Notes: generated from the letters alone by a model not told the origin. A stretch of 45,332 nt of DNA from Clostridiales bacterium DTU024 (GCA_001513425.1 LFTR01000084.1:18000-63331); one strand, 5' to 3'. Shown: positions 8,345 to 16,239, counted from the first letter of the stretch. Numbers and translations are program-made.

Positions 8345-8848
8345 GACACCTGTTCATGATCTGTCACGCACAAATCCAGATTCTCGCCATTTTTTAGATG
8401 ACTTGGAAAAGCCATCACGGAAAGAAAAGTCAAGTGATATTGCCCATCTATTTGCGAGGAGGCCATGTCGTTCCATCCGGGAACCAGGTTATCAATTGTC
8501 ATCCTTACGCAGCAAGGTGAATCAGCAAAAGTCAACGCACCGCTCGAGAGCATCAGTCATCAGGACGCAGTGAATCGCGAAGCACCCATATTGGTTATCC
8601 ACAGATGCCCGATGCAAAGCATGACCGCCGCTCCTATCGCATCAAAGCTAAGGCGCTTGTCTGTTTCTTAAGCATGGAGAACAAGGGGACGATGTTTGTT
8701 CCTCAGTGAGATTATCTTATTTCGGACTTCGCAGTTTCCTGGACGATGCATCTGGATGCCTCGAAGATGCGGCCATCCCTGGAAAGAGGCGCTCCGCGCA
8801 AAGCTGCTCCGTGAAGCAAGGATCGAGATTTTCCAAATGAAGGTGCAC
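8345..8848. other. Gene-poor stretch of about 500 bp
   Basis: Nothing here makes a convincing gene. The longest frames are 60-72 codons, on both strands. One minus-strand frame (8553-8341, with segments such as LVPGWNDMASSQIDGQYHLTF) reads more like protein than the others, but it has no ribosome binding site and matches no family I recognise. It may be gene debris or regulatory DNA upstream of the sugar operon. Confidence 0.4.
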
Positions 8849-8884
8849 AAAAAAGCGGGCGCCGCTTGAGATCGGCGCTCGCTT
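8849..8884 (-). terminator. Rho-independent terminator of the marR-degV operon
   Basis: Stem AAGCGAGCGCCG (8884-8873) against CGGCGCCCGCTT (8864-8853) with one A-C mismatch and an 8-base loop, running into TTTTTT on the minus strand. It starts 15 bp after the degV stop codon. Confidence 0.9.
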
Positions 8885-8898
8885 TCTTACAGTCGTTT

Positions 8899-9741
8899 CT
8901 ATTCGCGGTTGATGAAGGCCATGGCGACAATGCCGGGCCCCGTGTGTGTGCCGATCACGCTGCCCAGGCGAGCGCGGTAAACCGCTGTACCGTCCAAAAC
9001 AGGCTGGAATGCTTCAATATAGCGCTCCATTCGCTCGGGCACGTCGCCGTGCATGAATGCTACGCCATACTCCAAGTCCGGCTTGCTGTTTTCAAACAGG
9101 CGCAGCATGGTTTTAAGGGAACCTTTTTCTCCGCGCGCCTTGTCCGCAACAGAAATGGCGCCGTCCCTCACCATTACCACCGGCGTCACGTTCAGCAGAT
9201 TTCCCATGACAGCTTTGCCGCGGCTGACGCGACCGCCCTTCCAAAGATACTTAAGGGTATCCACCGCGCCGTAAATGACGACACGGGGGCCCAGTTCGCG
9301 AAGTTCGTCGGCTATTTGCCCTGCGGTGTACTGAGCGCTGTCGCGCATGCGCGCAGCATGGCGCAGCAGCAGCGCAAGGCCTCCTGAAGCGGTGCGGGAG
9401 TCAACGATGTGAACTTTGTCCGGCGCCGCGTTTTGGGTGGCGATGACGGCTGATTGATAGGTGGCGCTCAAGGCGGAAGCAATAGTGACAATGACCGCCT
9501 CATCGCCTTTTGCCAATATGGGCTTGAGCAATTCTTCAAACGCCGCGGGCGGTGCCTGCGAAGTAGTGGGCAAATCTTTCCCCTCAGACAAAAGCTTATA
9601 GAAAGCATCCGGCGTGATATCCACGCCATCGCTGTAAGCTGTATCCCCAAAATGTACTGTCAGGGGCGCCTTTGCGATTTTGAGCTCTGCCGCCTCTTCA
9701 TGGGTCATATCGCTGGTGCTGTCGGTAATAATGTGGATCAT
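8899..9741 (-). CDS. DegV family fatty-acid-binding protein
   Basis: A 280-aa DegV/FakB-type protein. Family landmarks are the N-terminal ITDSTSD, the PTTSQAPP loop whose Thr-Ser region binds the carboxylate of a fatty acid, DTLKYLWKGGRVS (about residues 161-173) and the C-terminal GTHTGPG. FakB proteins present exogenous fatty acids to the kinase FakA; no fakA-type kinase gene is in the window, so that role is inferred from the family. The ATG overlaps the stop of the upstream marR gene by four bases (ATGA), so the two are translationally coupled, and a strong terminator ends the operon. Confidence 0.92.
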   Translation of the reverse strand: MIHIITDSTSDMTHEEAAELKIAKAPLTVHFGDTAYSDGVDITPDAFYKLLSEGKDLPTTSQAPPAAFEELLKPILAKGDEAVIVTIASALSATYQSAVIATQNAAPDKVHIVDSRTASGGLALLLRHAARMRDSAQYTAGQIADELRELGPRVVIYGAVDTLKYLWKGGRVSRGKAVMGNLLNVTPVVMVRDGAISVADKARGEKGSLKTMLRLFENSKPDLEYGVAFMHGDVPERMERYIEAFQPVLDGTAVYRARLGSVIGTHTGPGIVAMAFINRE

Positions 9742-10172
9742 TTTTCGTACTCCTTTTCCTGTAATGTCTGGAAGAATGCCGTCAGTTTGCGTAGCGCAAG
9801 AAGGAGCTGCTCCTTTTCACGATCATTGAGATGTTGCAGTGCCTGCGCAACCAATTCCTGATGAAAAGCGGCATGCAGCGCATTGGCTTCCCGTCCCGCC
9901 TTGGTGGCTGTGATCATGACGCGGCGCCCATCCCTCACGTCTTTGCCGCGCTCCAGGTAACCCTTTTTGACAAGCACACTGACCGCCGTTGTGAGGCTGC
10001 CCGGAGTAATGCCAAGAAACGATGCAATTTCGGACGCGCCGGACTTATTCTCAGCCTGCATGAGGCAAACCGCCTCGATGACATGCGTTTCGCGAACGGA
10101 CAAATCGGCCTGGCCGCGCTTTAGCAGCGTCGTTTCTTCAATTCGCAGGATCCTGTGAAAAACTTCCACCAA
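9738..10172 (-). CDS. MarR-family transcriptional regulator
   Basis: A small winged-helix repressor (about 144 aa from the GTG used here). The DNA-binding core includes SGASEIASFLGITPGSLTTA (helix-turn-helix, about residues 43-62) and the wing LERGKDVRDGRRVMITAT. Homology-like sequence continues upstream as IYEAQVNRFLVEVF, and a GGAGGG site lies 7 bases before an ATC codon at 10199-10197, so translation may really begin there; TTG at 10175 and this GTG lack a good site. It overlaps degV by ATGA. A palindrome lies in its own promoter region, suggesting autoregulation. The pairing with a FakB-like protein suggests a FabT-like role in lipid metabolism, which is inference. Confidence 0.9.
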   Translation of the reverse strand: MVEVFHRILRIEETTLLKRGQADLSVRETHVIEAVCLMQAENKSGASEIASFLGITPGSLTTAVSVLVKKGYLERGKDVRDGRRVMITATKAGREANALHAAFHQELVAQALQHLNDREKEQLLLALRKLTAFFQTLQEKEYEK

Positions 10173-10215
10173 AAACCGATTGACCTGTGCCTCGTAGATG
10201 CGTCATCCCTCCAAG

Positions 10216-10236
10216 TTACTTTGAACTTCAAAGTAA
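10216..10236. promoter_or_regulatory. Palindromic operator, probable MarR site
   Basis: A 21-bp perfect inverted repeat with arms TTACTTTGAA and TTCAAAGTAA around a single central base. It starts at the -10 box of the marR-degV promoter and covers its transcription start, where a bound repressor would block transcription. The TTTGA...TCAAA core resembles sites of FabT-type MarR regulators of fatty-acid synthesis. Confidence 0.75.
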
Positions 10237-10265
10237 TTATAGCAAGACAGCGTCGCGACTGTCAA
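10236..10265 (-). promoter_or_regulatory. Promoter of marR-degV
   Basis: Consensus TTGACA (10265-10260) and TATAAT (10241-10236) with an 18-bp spacer on the minus strand. It stands back-to-back with the antiporter promoter, their -35 boxes 9 bp apart. Confidence 0.85.
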
Positions 10266-10274
10266 TAGTATGCG

Positions 10275-10304
10275 TTGACTGCACATTGTCTTTGAGGCTA
10301 TAAT
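10275..10304 (+). promoter_or_regulatory. Promoter of the NhaC-type antiporter gene
   Basis: TTGACT (10275-10280) and TATAAT (10299-10304) with an 18-bp spacer; the start codon is 32 bp beyond the -10 box. Confidence 0.8.
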
Positions 10305-10336
10305 TGCCCAAGAAAGAAGAGCGAGGGGGAAAGCAC

Positions 10337-11641
10337 ATGGCAGCGATACTCACCCTGAGTCTTTTCATCCTTGTATTGGTGCTCAGTCTGACGCTTAATT
10401 TCTCCATATTGTGGGCATTGGCGTGCGGCTGGGCACTGTTTTTCGCCTATGGACTGCACAAGAAAATCCCGCCGCGAAAGCTGTTCTCTCTGTCCTTGGA
10501 GGGCGTCTCCCGCATTAGGACAATTCTTTTTACGTTTATCTATATCGGCATGCTTACCGCTGTATGGCGCATGGCAGGCACGGTGCCCTATATCGCGTTG
10601 CAGGCGGCGCGTTTTTTTACCCCGTTGGCGTTCGTACTGGTGACGTTTCTGCTGTGTTCCGTGGTATCCACGCTGTTTGGTTCCGCGTTTGCCAGCGCCG
10701 CCACCGTGGGCGTCATCTGCATGTCGGTAGGCAGCGCCATGCGGATCAATCCCGCCTACATGGGCGGTGCCATTTTATCCGGCGTTTTTGTAGGGGACCG
10801 CTGTTCCCCTATTTCCACCAGTGCTTTGCTGGTCGCTACGCTGACCGACACGGACATTTACAGCAATATCAAGCGCATGCTGAAATCCTCCTGGATGCCG
10901 TTTTTGATAACTTGCTCCCTATATTATTTTTTGGGTCTGGGCGCGCTGGACAACGCTGCAACGCCGGATCTGGACGCCTCGTTCGTACCGCACTTTGTTC
11001 TGGGCCCTGTTACGATCCTTCCCGCGGCTGCCATCATAATCCTGGCTTTTTTTCGGGTACGCGCGCGCTTCGCAATGGCGATCAGTGTTTTGATCGGCGT
11101 CCTGATTTGCCTGTTTGTGCAGCGCGAGAGTCCGGGTATGATCGCGCGGACGCTGATAGTGGGCTACCGGGCGGATGATCCCGCACTGGCGGCCATGTTG
11201 AACGGCGGAGGCGTCGTGTCCATGGTGCGTACGGCGGTTATCGTGCTCCTGTCGGCGACGTACTCAGGTCTTTTTGAAGGGACGGGGCTTTTGGACGGCG
11301 CCAAGAAGATCGTGGCCAAATGGAGCAAAAAAACCACGCCCTTTGGCGGCGTGACGGCGGCCTCCGTATTCACTTCCCTTATTTGTTTTAACCAGACACT
11401 GCTGGTCATGCTGGTTCACCAACTAAGCCATGACAGCGTGAAAAACGAGTCGGATCTGGCGCTCTACCTTGAGGACAGCGCCATCCTGATCGCCGCCATG
11501 ATCCCCTGGTCCATTGCCAGTTCCGTCCCGCTTGAAACCGTAGGCGCACCCACCGCAGCGATCGGTTTTGCATTTTACCTTTTTCTGGTGCCGGCGTGGA
11601 ACCTCGCAGCAGACTGGCGGAAACACCGAAAACGCGTTTAG
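10337..11641 (+). CDS. NhaC-family Na+/H+ antiporter
   Basis: A 434-aa integral membrane protein with about ten hydrophobic segments. The family motif GVFVGDRCSPIS (about residues 150-161) is followed by polar residues in a membrane region, as in NhaC-type antiporters that exchange Na+ (sometimes with malate or lactate) for H+. The ATG at 10337 was chosen over an in-frame TTG at 10304, because GAGGGGG lies 7 bases upstream of the ATG while the TTG falls in the -10 box. It is monocistronic and diverges from marR-degV. Its last four bases overlap the end of the convergent metallopeptidase gene. The exact substrate is unknown. Confidence 0.9.
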   Translation: MAAILTLSLFILVLVLSLTLNFSILWALACGWALFFAYGLHKKIPPRKLFSLSLEGVSRIRTILFTFIYIGMLTAVWRMAGTVPYIALQAARFFTPLAFVLVTFLLCSVVSTLFGSAFASAATVGVICMSVGSAMRINPAYMGGAILSGVFVGDRCSPISTSALLVATLTDTDIYSNIKRMLKSSWMPFLITCSLYYFLGLGALDNAATPDLDASFVPHFVLGPVTILPAAAIIILAFFRVRARFAMAISVLIGVLICLFVQRESPGMIARTLIVGYRADDPALAAMLNGGGVVSMVRTAVIVLLSATYSGLFEGTGLLDGAKKIVAKWSKKTTPFGGVTAASVFTSLICFNQTLLVMLVHQLSHDSVKNESDLALYLEDSAILIAAMIPWSIASSVPLETVGAPTAAIGFAFYLFLVPAWNLAADWRKHRKRV

Positions 11642-12159
11642 GGGATGGGAACAAGGGCCCTTTTTCTCTCGCGCCAATCGGGAAGGACACGCGAAAGCAA
11701 ATCATAGAAGCCCCTGCCATGGTTCATGTAAATAAGGTGGCATAGTTCATGCACTACCACGTAATCCACCGCTGCAAGCGGACTTGCCAATAGGAAACAA
11801 GAAAAATTGAGGCGTTTTTTAACAGAACAGCTGCCGTAGCGGGTACGCGCGCGCGTCACGCCAATGCCCGTTGGCTGTACCCCCATTTTTTCCGCATAAA
11901 AAGCAACGCGCTCGGGCAACTGCTTTAGTGCCCGTTGCCTAAAATCCGTGATCTCTTCTTCCGTGTATTCCTGCCTGAACGCAAGAGGCTTTTGCATGTG
12001 TTTCTTGAGCCAGTCTTGCTTGCTTAAGACAAAGTCGCGGGCTTGCCCGTCCGTCACAAAAAAAGGAACACGCACAATGATCTGGCGGTTCCTTGTCACT
12101 TCCAGAGCCATCGATCGTCTCTTGCTTCTGACGATGGTGTAAGGCAAAGGCTCCTGCAT
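11638..12159 (-). CDS. YgjP/DUF45-like zinc metallopeptidase-fold protein
   Basis: A protein of about 173 aa with the DUF45 (M48-related) layout: N-terminal IVRSKRRSMALEV and RVPFF strands, the TRYGSCSVKKRLNFSCFL block and the zinc motif VVHELCHLIYMNH (HExxH-type, with a further His) near residues 134-146. Relatives such as YgjP are often called predicted metal-dependent hydrolases; the true substrate is unclear. The ATG at 12159 shares one base with the TGA stop of the upstream J-domain gene (TGATG), with AGGAG 12 bases upstream. It is the last gene of the murA unit and converges on nhaC with a 4-bp overlap and no visible terminator. Confidence 0.88.
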   Translation of the reverse strand: MQEPLPYTIVRSKRRSMALEVTRNRQIIVRVPFFVTDGQARDFVLSKQDWLKKHMQKPLAFRQEYTEEEITDFRQRALKQLPERVAFYAEKMGVQPTGIGVTRARTRYGSCSVKKRLNFSCFLLASPLAAVDYVVVHELCHLIYMNHGRGFYDLLSRVLPDWRERKRALVPIP

Positions 12160-12689
12160 CACGATCGGCGGCTCCTTTTTAGCTTGTTGTCGCACCAGTC
12201 GATAACGCGGAAAACGACGTTGCCGTTCCTCTTGACAGCCAATGCCGCATTCAGCGCGGCTCGGCGATAAGTCATGTTTTCGGGCGAGCGGCGCACAGCC
12301 TCCCTGAAGCTCTGATGCGCGGCTGCCCACTGACGCAATTGCATCATCATGAGGCCTTCCAGGTAATACCACTCTTCATCCTTGCCGTCCGCCCGCGCCA
12401 ATTGCCTTAGCGCACTTTCCGGTTCCATCTGTTCAAGGAGCCTCCGGGCGAACGCCTTGGCCTGCTGAGCCGGTACCGTATGAAAGCCCACGGTACGTTG
12501 TTCGGTCAGCTTGATGGCTTTTTCGTAGGCAAGATTAAGCTCGATCAGCCTTTGCTGCGCGATGGCCTGCTCCCCGGGGTCGGTAAATCTGTCGGGATGA
12601 TACTTTTTGACCAGCGTGTGATACGCGCAGCGCACCGCTTGCTTGTCATCCGTCGGCGCAATGCCCAACACTTCAAACGCACTGCCCAA
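12159..12689 (-). CDS. J-domain (DnaJ-like) protein with tetratricopeptide-like tail
   Basis: 176 aa. Residues 1-60 form a J domain with the HPD motif (KKYHPDRF, about residues 29-36) that stimulates Hsp70 ATPase. The rest is helical and contains a TPR-like segment (EWYYLEGLMMMQLRQWAAAHQSFREAV, shown here only as the motif region near 105-131). It lacks the Gly/Phe region and zinc fingers of true DnaJ, so it is a specialised co-chaperone of unknown client. The TTG start was chosen because GGAGGG lies 5 bases upstream and the J domain begins at once. It follows murA by 12 bp. Confidence 0.88.
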   Translation of the reverse strand: MGSAFEVLGIAPTDDKQAVRCAYHTLVKKYHPDRFTDPGEQAIAQQRLIELNLAYEKAIKLTEQRTVGFHTVPAQQAKAFARRLLEQMEPESALRQLARADGKDEEWYYLEGLMMMQLRQWAAAHQSFREAVRRSPENMTYRRAALNAALAVKRNGNVVFRVIDWCDNKLKRSRRS

Positions 12690-12701
12690 AATATCCCTCC
12701 A

Positions 12702-13967
12702 TCACTCTACCTTTTCGCGGCGCATGTCCGCGCCCAAAGCTGCCAGCTTGCGCTCCAGATGCTCATAGCCGCGGTCGATAAATTCGGGAGAATACACTTC
12801 AGTGATGCCCTTGGCCATGAGCCCCGCTATCACCAGTGCTGCCCCGCCGCGCAGATCAGTCGCCGTTACGGGTGCACCGCGCAGTTCGGGCACACCTTCA
12901 ATATAAGCGGTTTTGCCGGAAATGGTCACTTTCGCGCCCATGCGGCGCATTTCATCCAAATGTTTGAAGCGACTGTCGAAAATGTTCTCAATCACTTCGC
13001 TGTGCCCGCCGGCACGCGTCAGCATCGCGCTCATGGGTTGCTGCAAATCTGTGGGAAACCCCGGATACTCCTGCGTACTGAGCTTGATGGCACGGTGTCC
13101 CTTGTTGATGCGGACACGGATCATATCGTCCTGATTGTTGACAAAAACGCCCATTTCCAGCAGCTTCGCCGTCAACGCTTCCATATGCGTAGGAATGCAT
13201 CCACGAATCAGCACGTCCCCGCGGGTAGCCGCCGCGGCGATCATCAGCGTGCCGGTTTCTATCTGGTCGGGGATGACGGTGTAAGTGGTGCCGTGCAGAT
13301 GGCTGGCACCCCTGATACGGATGGTATCCGTCCCCGCGCCCCTGATGCTCGCACCCATGGAGTTCAGAAGGTTTGCCACGTCAACCACGTGCGGTTCTTT
13401 TGCGGCATTCATCAATATGGTATTGCCTTGGGCGCGGGACGCCGCCAGCATAACATTGATGGTCCCGCCCACTGTGATCATATCAAAGTTGACGACCGTC
13501 CCAAAGAGACTCCCTTTAACTTTGATCATTCCGTTTTCATCGGTGATCTCGCCGCCCAGCAGACTGAAGCCCTTGATGTGCTGGTCGATGGGGCGACTGC
13601 CGATATCGCATCCGCCGGGATAACCTACTTCTGCTTCGCCATAGCGGCCAAACAAAGCGCCCATCATGTAATAGCTGGCGCGCATCTGCTGCGAGAAAGC
13701 AAATGGTACCACCGTGGTGTGCACCGTCCTGGGATCGATGACCATCTTTTTTTCTTCGGGCGTATAGTCCACTTTTGCGCCTATGCGCAGGAGAATTCTA
13801 TATAAAACATGGACATCTTCGATGTCCGGCAGGTTTTCGATCGTGCAAGGTTCGTCGCTTAGCAGCACAGCGGGAATGACAGCCAGTGACGTGTTCTTAC
13901 CGCCCGATACATAGGTTTCACCATGTAGGGGAACTTCGCCCCTGAGCGATAGTCTGTAACAGTCCAA
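12702..13967 (-). CDS. murA: UDP-N-acetylglucosamine 1-carboxyvinyltransferase (MurA)
   Basis: First committed enzyme of peptidoglycan synthesis: it adds enolpyruvate from PEP to UDP-GlcNAc in the cytoplasm. It is 421 aa. VSGGKNTSLAVIPA near the N-terminus binds substrate. The catalytic cysteine lies in PGGCDIGSRPIDQH (about residue 115), the same residue attacked by fosfomycin, so the enzyme should be sensitive in principle. C-terminal DLRGGAALVIAGL is also typical. The TTG at 13967 was chosen because GAGGAGGGGG ends 8 bases before it and MurA sequence begins there. It heads a three-gene unit with the J-domain and YgjP-like genes. Confidence 0.96.
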   Translation of the reverse strand: MDCYRLSLRGEVPLHGETYVSGGKNTSLAVIPAVLLSDEPCTIENLPDIEDVHVLYRILLRIGAKVDYTPEEKKMVIDPRTVHTTVVPFAFSQQMRASYYMMGALFGRYGEAEVGYPGGCDIGSRPIDQHIKGFSLLGGEITDENGMIKVKGSLFGTVVNFDMITVGGTINVMLAASRAQGNTILMNAAKEPHVVDVANLLNSMGASIRGAGTDTIRIRGASHLHGTTYTVIPDQIETGTLMIAAAATRGDVLIRGCIPTHMEALTAKLLEMGVFVNNQDDMIRVRINKGHRAIKLSTQEYPGFPTDLQQPMSAMLTRAGGHSEVIENIFDSRFKHLDEMRRMGAKVTISGKTAYIEGVPELRGAPVTATDLRGGAALVIAGLMAKGITEVYSPEFIDRGYEHLERKLAALGADMRREKVE

Positions 13968-14005
13968 CGCGCTTACCCCCTCCTCAATTCCACATATACG
14001 CACGG

Positions 14006-14035
14006 AGTATAACATAGACCGGGGAGGGGTGTAAA
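14006..14035 (-). promoter_or_regulatory. Promoter of the murA unit
   Basis: TTTACA (14035-14030) and TATACT (14011-14006) on the minus strand with an 18-bp spacer, about 40 bp before the murA start codon. Confidence 0.7.
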
Positions 14036-14064
14036 GTTGACGGCTTTGCCCCAAGGGGAAAGGA

Positions 14065-14073
14065 TGATATACT
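14065..14073 (+). promoter_or_regulatory. Extended -10 element of the OGG-like gene
   Basis: TGATATACT fits an extended -10 (TGN-TATACT). The expected transcription start, 7 bases downstream, falls at the A of the ATG at 14081. The -35 region (TTTGCC) is poor, as is usual for extended -10 promoters. Confidence 0.55.
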
Positions 14074-14080
14074 GTTTAGC

Positions 14081-14929
14081 ATGAATGACGCTATGTTTAC
14101 TGCCTCAATTGAGGGCCTTGATTTGCGGCGCACAGCGGACAGCGGGCAGTGTTTTCGCATGAATATGATGCCGGACGGGACGTGCAGAGTCCTGCACGCA
14201 GATCAATGGGTCAGCGTGCAGGAAACGGCCCCGGGAGAGTTCCGGTTCAGCTGCGACAAGGCGGCGTTCGATGGCGTATGGCGATGGTACTTTGATTTGG
14301 ATAGCGACTATGCCCCGCTAATGGCCCGCGTCCCTCCCGAGGATCTATTTTTGTCCGAAGCGGTGCGTTTTTCGCATGGTATGCGCATTTTGCGGCAGGA
14401 CGCTTGGGAAACGCTCATTTCATTTATCATTTCGCAGCGCAAAAATATCCCCGCCATCAAATGCTGCGTGGAAAAACTGTGTGTTCGCTTTGGCGAAAGG
14501 ATTTTGGGCACACCCTGGCACACTTTCCCCACGCCCCAAACGCTGGCGCTGGCGGACCCGGAAGAACTTGAGACCTGCTCACTGGGTTACCGCGCCAAGT
14601 ACATCAGCGCCACCGCGCAAATGGTGGCCCGCGGCGATATTGACTTGGCGACGCTAAATGATCTTGACGATAACGGACTGCACGACGCCCTGTGCCGTTT
14701 CCCGGGGGTAGGCACGAAAGTAGCCAACTGCATTATGCTCTTTGGCTACCACCGCATGGACGCCTTCCCGCGCGATGTATGGATCAACCGCATTGAAGAA
14801 ATCGAATACGGAGGAAGATTCCCGCAACAAAATTACCCGGGCGGCGCGGGGTTGCTGCAGCAGTATATGTTTTACTTTGGAAAGAGCAAAGAATATGTGC
14901 TTTGGAAAGAGCAATTGAGCAAGGAATAA
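14081..14929 (+). CDS. 8-oxoguanine DNA glycosylase, OGG1-like
   Basis: A 282-aa base-excision repair enzyme of the HhH-GPD superfamily that removes 8-oxoguanine and cuts the strand. The N-terminal part has the OGG fold (SGQCFRM; residues 20-26 recall the SFRW-type segment). The helix-hairpin-helix reads LCRFPGVGTKVANCIMLFG (about residues 204-222) and holds the catalytic Lys in GVGTKVA. The catalytic Asp follows in FPRDVWI (about 229-235). No ribosome binding site lies in front of the ATG, and the predicted transcript may start at it. It diverges from murA. Confidence 0.92.
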   Translation: MNDAMFTASIEGLDLRRTADSGQCFRMNMMPDGTCRVLHADQWVSVQETAPGEFRFSCDKAAFDGVWRWYFDLDSDYAPLMARVPPEDLFLSEAVRFSHGMRILRQDAWETLISFIISQRKNIPAIKCCVEKLCVRFGERILGTPWHTFPTPQTLALADPEELETCSLGYRAKYISATAQMVARGDIDLATLNDLDDNGLHDALCRFPGVGTKVANCIMLFGYHRMDAFPRDVWINRIEEIEYGGRFPQQNYPGGAGLLQQYMFYFGKSKEYVLWKEQLSKE

Positions 14930-14988
14930 TCGCAGGCGGCCTGTGTCAGTGTTTGCGGGAAGAGTCCAAGAAAATCCCGGAAAATGTC

Positions 14989-15023
14989 AAAACGGAGCGG
15001 CGACTAAAGCAGTCCCCGCTCCG
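14989..15023 (-). terminator. Terminator overlapping the ynbB stop codon
   Basis: CGGAGCGG (15023-15016) pairs with CCGCTCCG (15000-14993), extended by an inner GACT/AGTC pairing, and is followed by TTTTG on the minus strand. The stem begins inside the last codons of ynbB and the stop codon sits in the loop. It should end the nine-gene repair/modification transcript. Confidence 0.75.
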
Positions 15024-16239
15024 CCATTAACCGCAGCGCGCGTTCAAGCGCGTATTTTCCGTGCGCATAGGTGAGTCCACCCTGCAGATACGCGACATAC
15101 GGCGCGCGCATGGGCGCATCAGCGCTGAGTTCTATGGATGCGCCGGATACAAACGTGCCCGCCGCCATGATCACTTCATTTTCATATCCCGGCATGTCCC
15201 ACGCTTCGGGCACGGCAAAGCTGTCCACGGGCGACGCGGCCTGAATGCCCTCGCAAAAAGCCTTAAGGCGTTCCGGGTTGTCCATGCGGATGGCCTGGAT
15301 AATGTCATTCCTCTCATCGTCAAACCGGGGCGATGATCGGAGCCCCATTATTTCCGCCGTGCGCGCCGCCAGCACGGATGTTTTGAGCGCTTGCTTGACG
15401 GTGTGGGGTGCCATAAACAACCCTTGATAAAAAAGGCGGTAGCCACACGCGTAACTTCCCGTTTCGCGGCCTATACCGGGCGCCGTGAGACGCGTTTCAA
15501 TGCGGCGAATGGCTTTTTCGGTGCCCACGACATAGCCGCCCGTGGGCGCCAAACCGCCGCCCACATTTTTGATGAGAGAACCGGCCATCGCGTCCGCGCC
15601 AAAGAAGGAAGGCTCACAAAGCGTGGTGAATTCGCCGTAGCAATTGTCCACAATAACGAAAATATCAGGGCGCATTTTGTGTATGGCATCTATCGCCGGC
15701 GCCATCTTTTCGGGCGGCACGGCTTTTCGCCACTCATAACCGCGGCTGCGCTGCATAAGCACGACTCGGGTTTCGCGCCGGATGAGGGACAGAACCGTCG
15801 GAAGATCGATTTCGCCCTCCTTGAGGGGCGCTTCGCTGTAGGTAACGCCCATTTCCGCAAGCGTTCCCGTATTGTTTTTGCCAAACCCGATCACGCTTTG
15901 CATGGTATCATAAGGTGAACCGGTAGCCGACAACAGATGGTCACCCGGCAGCAGCAGGCCAAAAAGACACATGGACAATGTGTGGGTGCCGCTGGTCAGT
16001 TGGGGGCGGACAATAGCTGCTTGCGTCCTAAACAGTTTGGCGTAGATTTCCTCCAGCGTGTCCCGTCCGATATCCCCATAACCATAGCCGGATGTGCCGG
16101 AAAAATGTCTCGCAGCCACGTGATATTCGCGAAACGCCTCCAACACCCTGGCGGTGTTTTCTTCCTCGATCATATCCAGTCTATTGAACGGTGCAGCGCA
16201 ATCGCGCTGCGCTTCTTCAATGATGCGCTTAATGTCCAT
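15004..16239 (-). CDS. ynbB: Methionine gamma-lyase family protein (YnbB, 'aluminum resistance protein')
   Basis: A 411-aa PLP-dependent enzyme of the Cys/Met metabolism fold type I. The PLP-binding lysine is probably in GSLIKNVGGG (about residue 230). Other family stretches are HFSGTSGYGYGD, QLTSGTHTLS, VDNCYGEF and GPxx-like APTGGYVVG. The family is labelled aluminum resistance protein or methionine gamma-lyase-like, but its substrate is not settled. The ATG at 16239 has GAGGA 8 bases upstream and overlaps the miaA stop by 11 bp; the frame's extension above it is only miaA in another frame. Position directly after mutS-mutL-miaA is conserved in many Bacillota. Confidence 0.93.
   Translation of the reverse strand: MDIKRIIEEAQRDCAAPFNRLDMIEEENTARVLEAFREYHVAARHFSGTSGYGYGDIGRDTLEEIYAKLFRTQAAIVRPQLTSGTHTLSMCLFGLLLPGDHLLSATGSPYDTMQSVIGFGKNNTGTLAEMGVTYSEAPLKEGEIDLPTVLSLIRRETRVVLMQRSRGYEWRKAVPPEKMAPAIDAIHKMRPDIFVIVDNCYGEFTTLCEPSFFGADAMAGSLIKNVGGGLAPTGGYVVGTEKAIRRIETRLTAPGIGRETGSYACGYRLFYQGLFMAPHTVKQALKTSVLAARTAEIMGLRSSPRFDDERNDIIQAIRMDNPERLKAFCEGIQAASPVDSFAVPEAWDMPGYENEVIMAAGTFVSGASIELSADAPMRAPYVAYLQGGLTYAHGKYALERALRLMAERGLL

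Noticed and set aside
8341..8553. A 70-codon minus-strand frame upstream of the sugar operon as a real gene
   Set aside because: It covers the -35 region of the operon promoter, has no ribosome binding site and resembles no known family; kept only as possible debris.
12159..12372. Longer start for the YgjP-like protein (244 codons)
   Set aside because: The extra part is the J-domain gene read in another frame; the ATG at 12159 overlaps that gene's stop and family sequence begins there.
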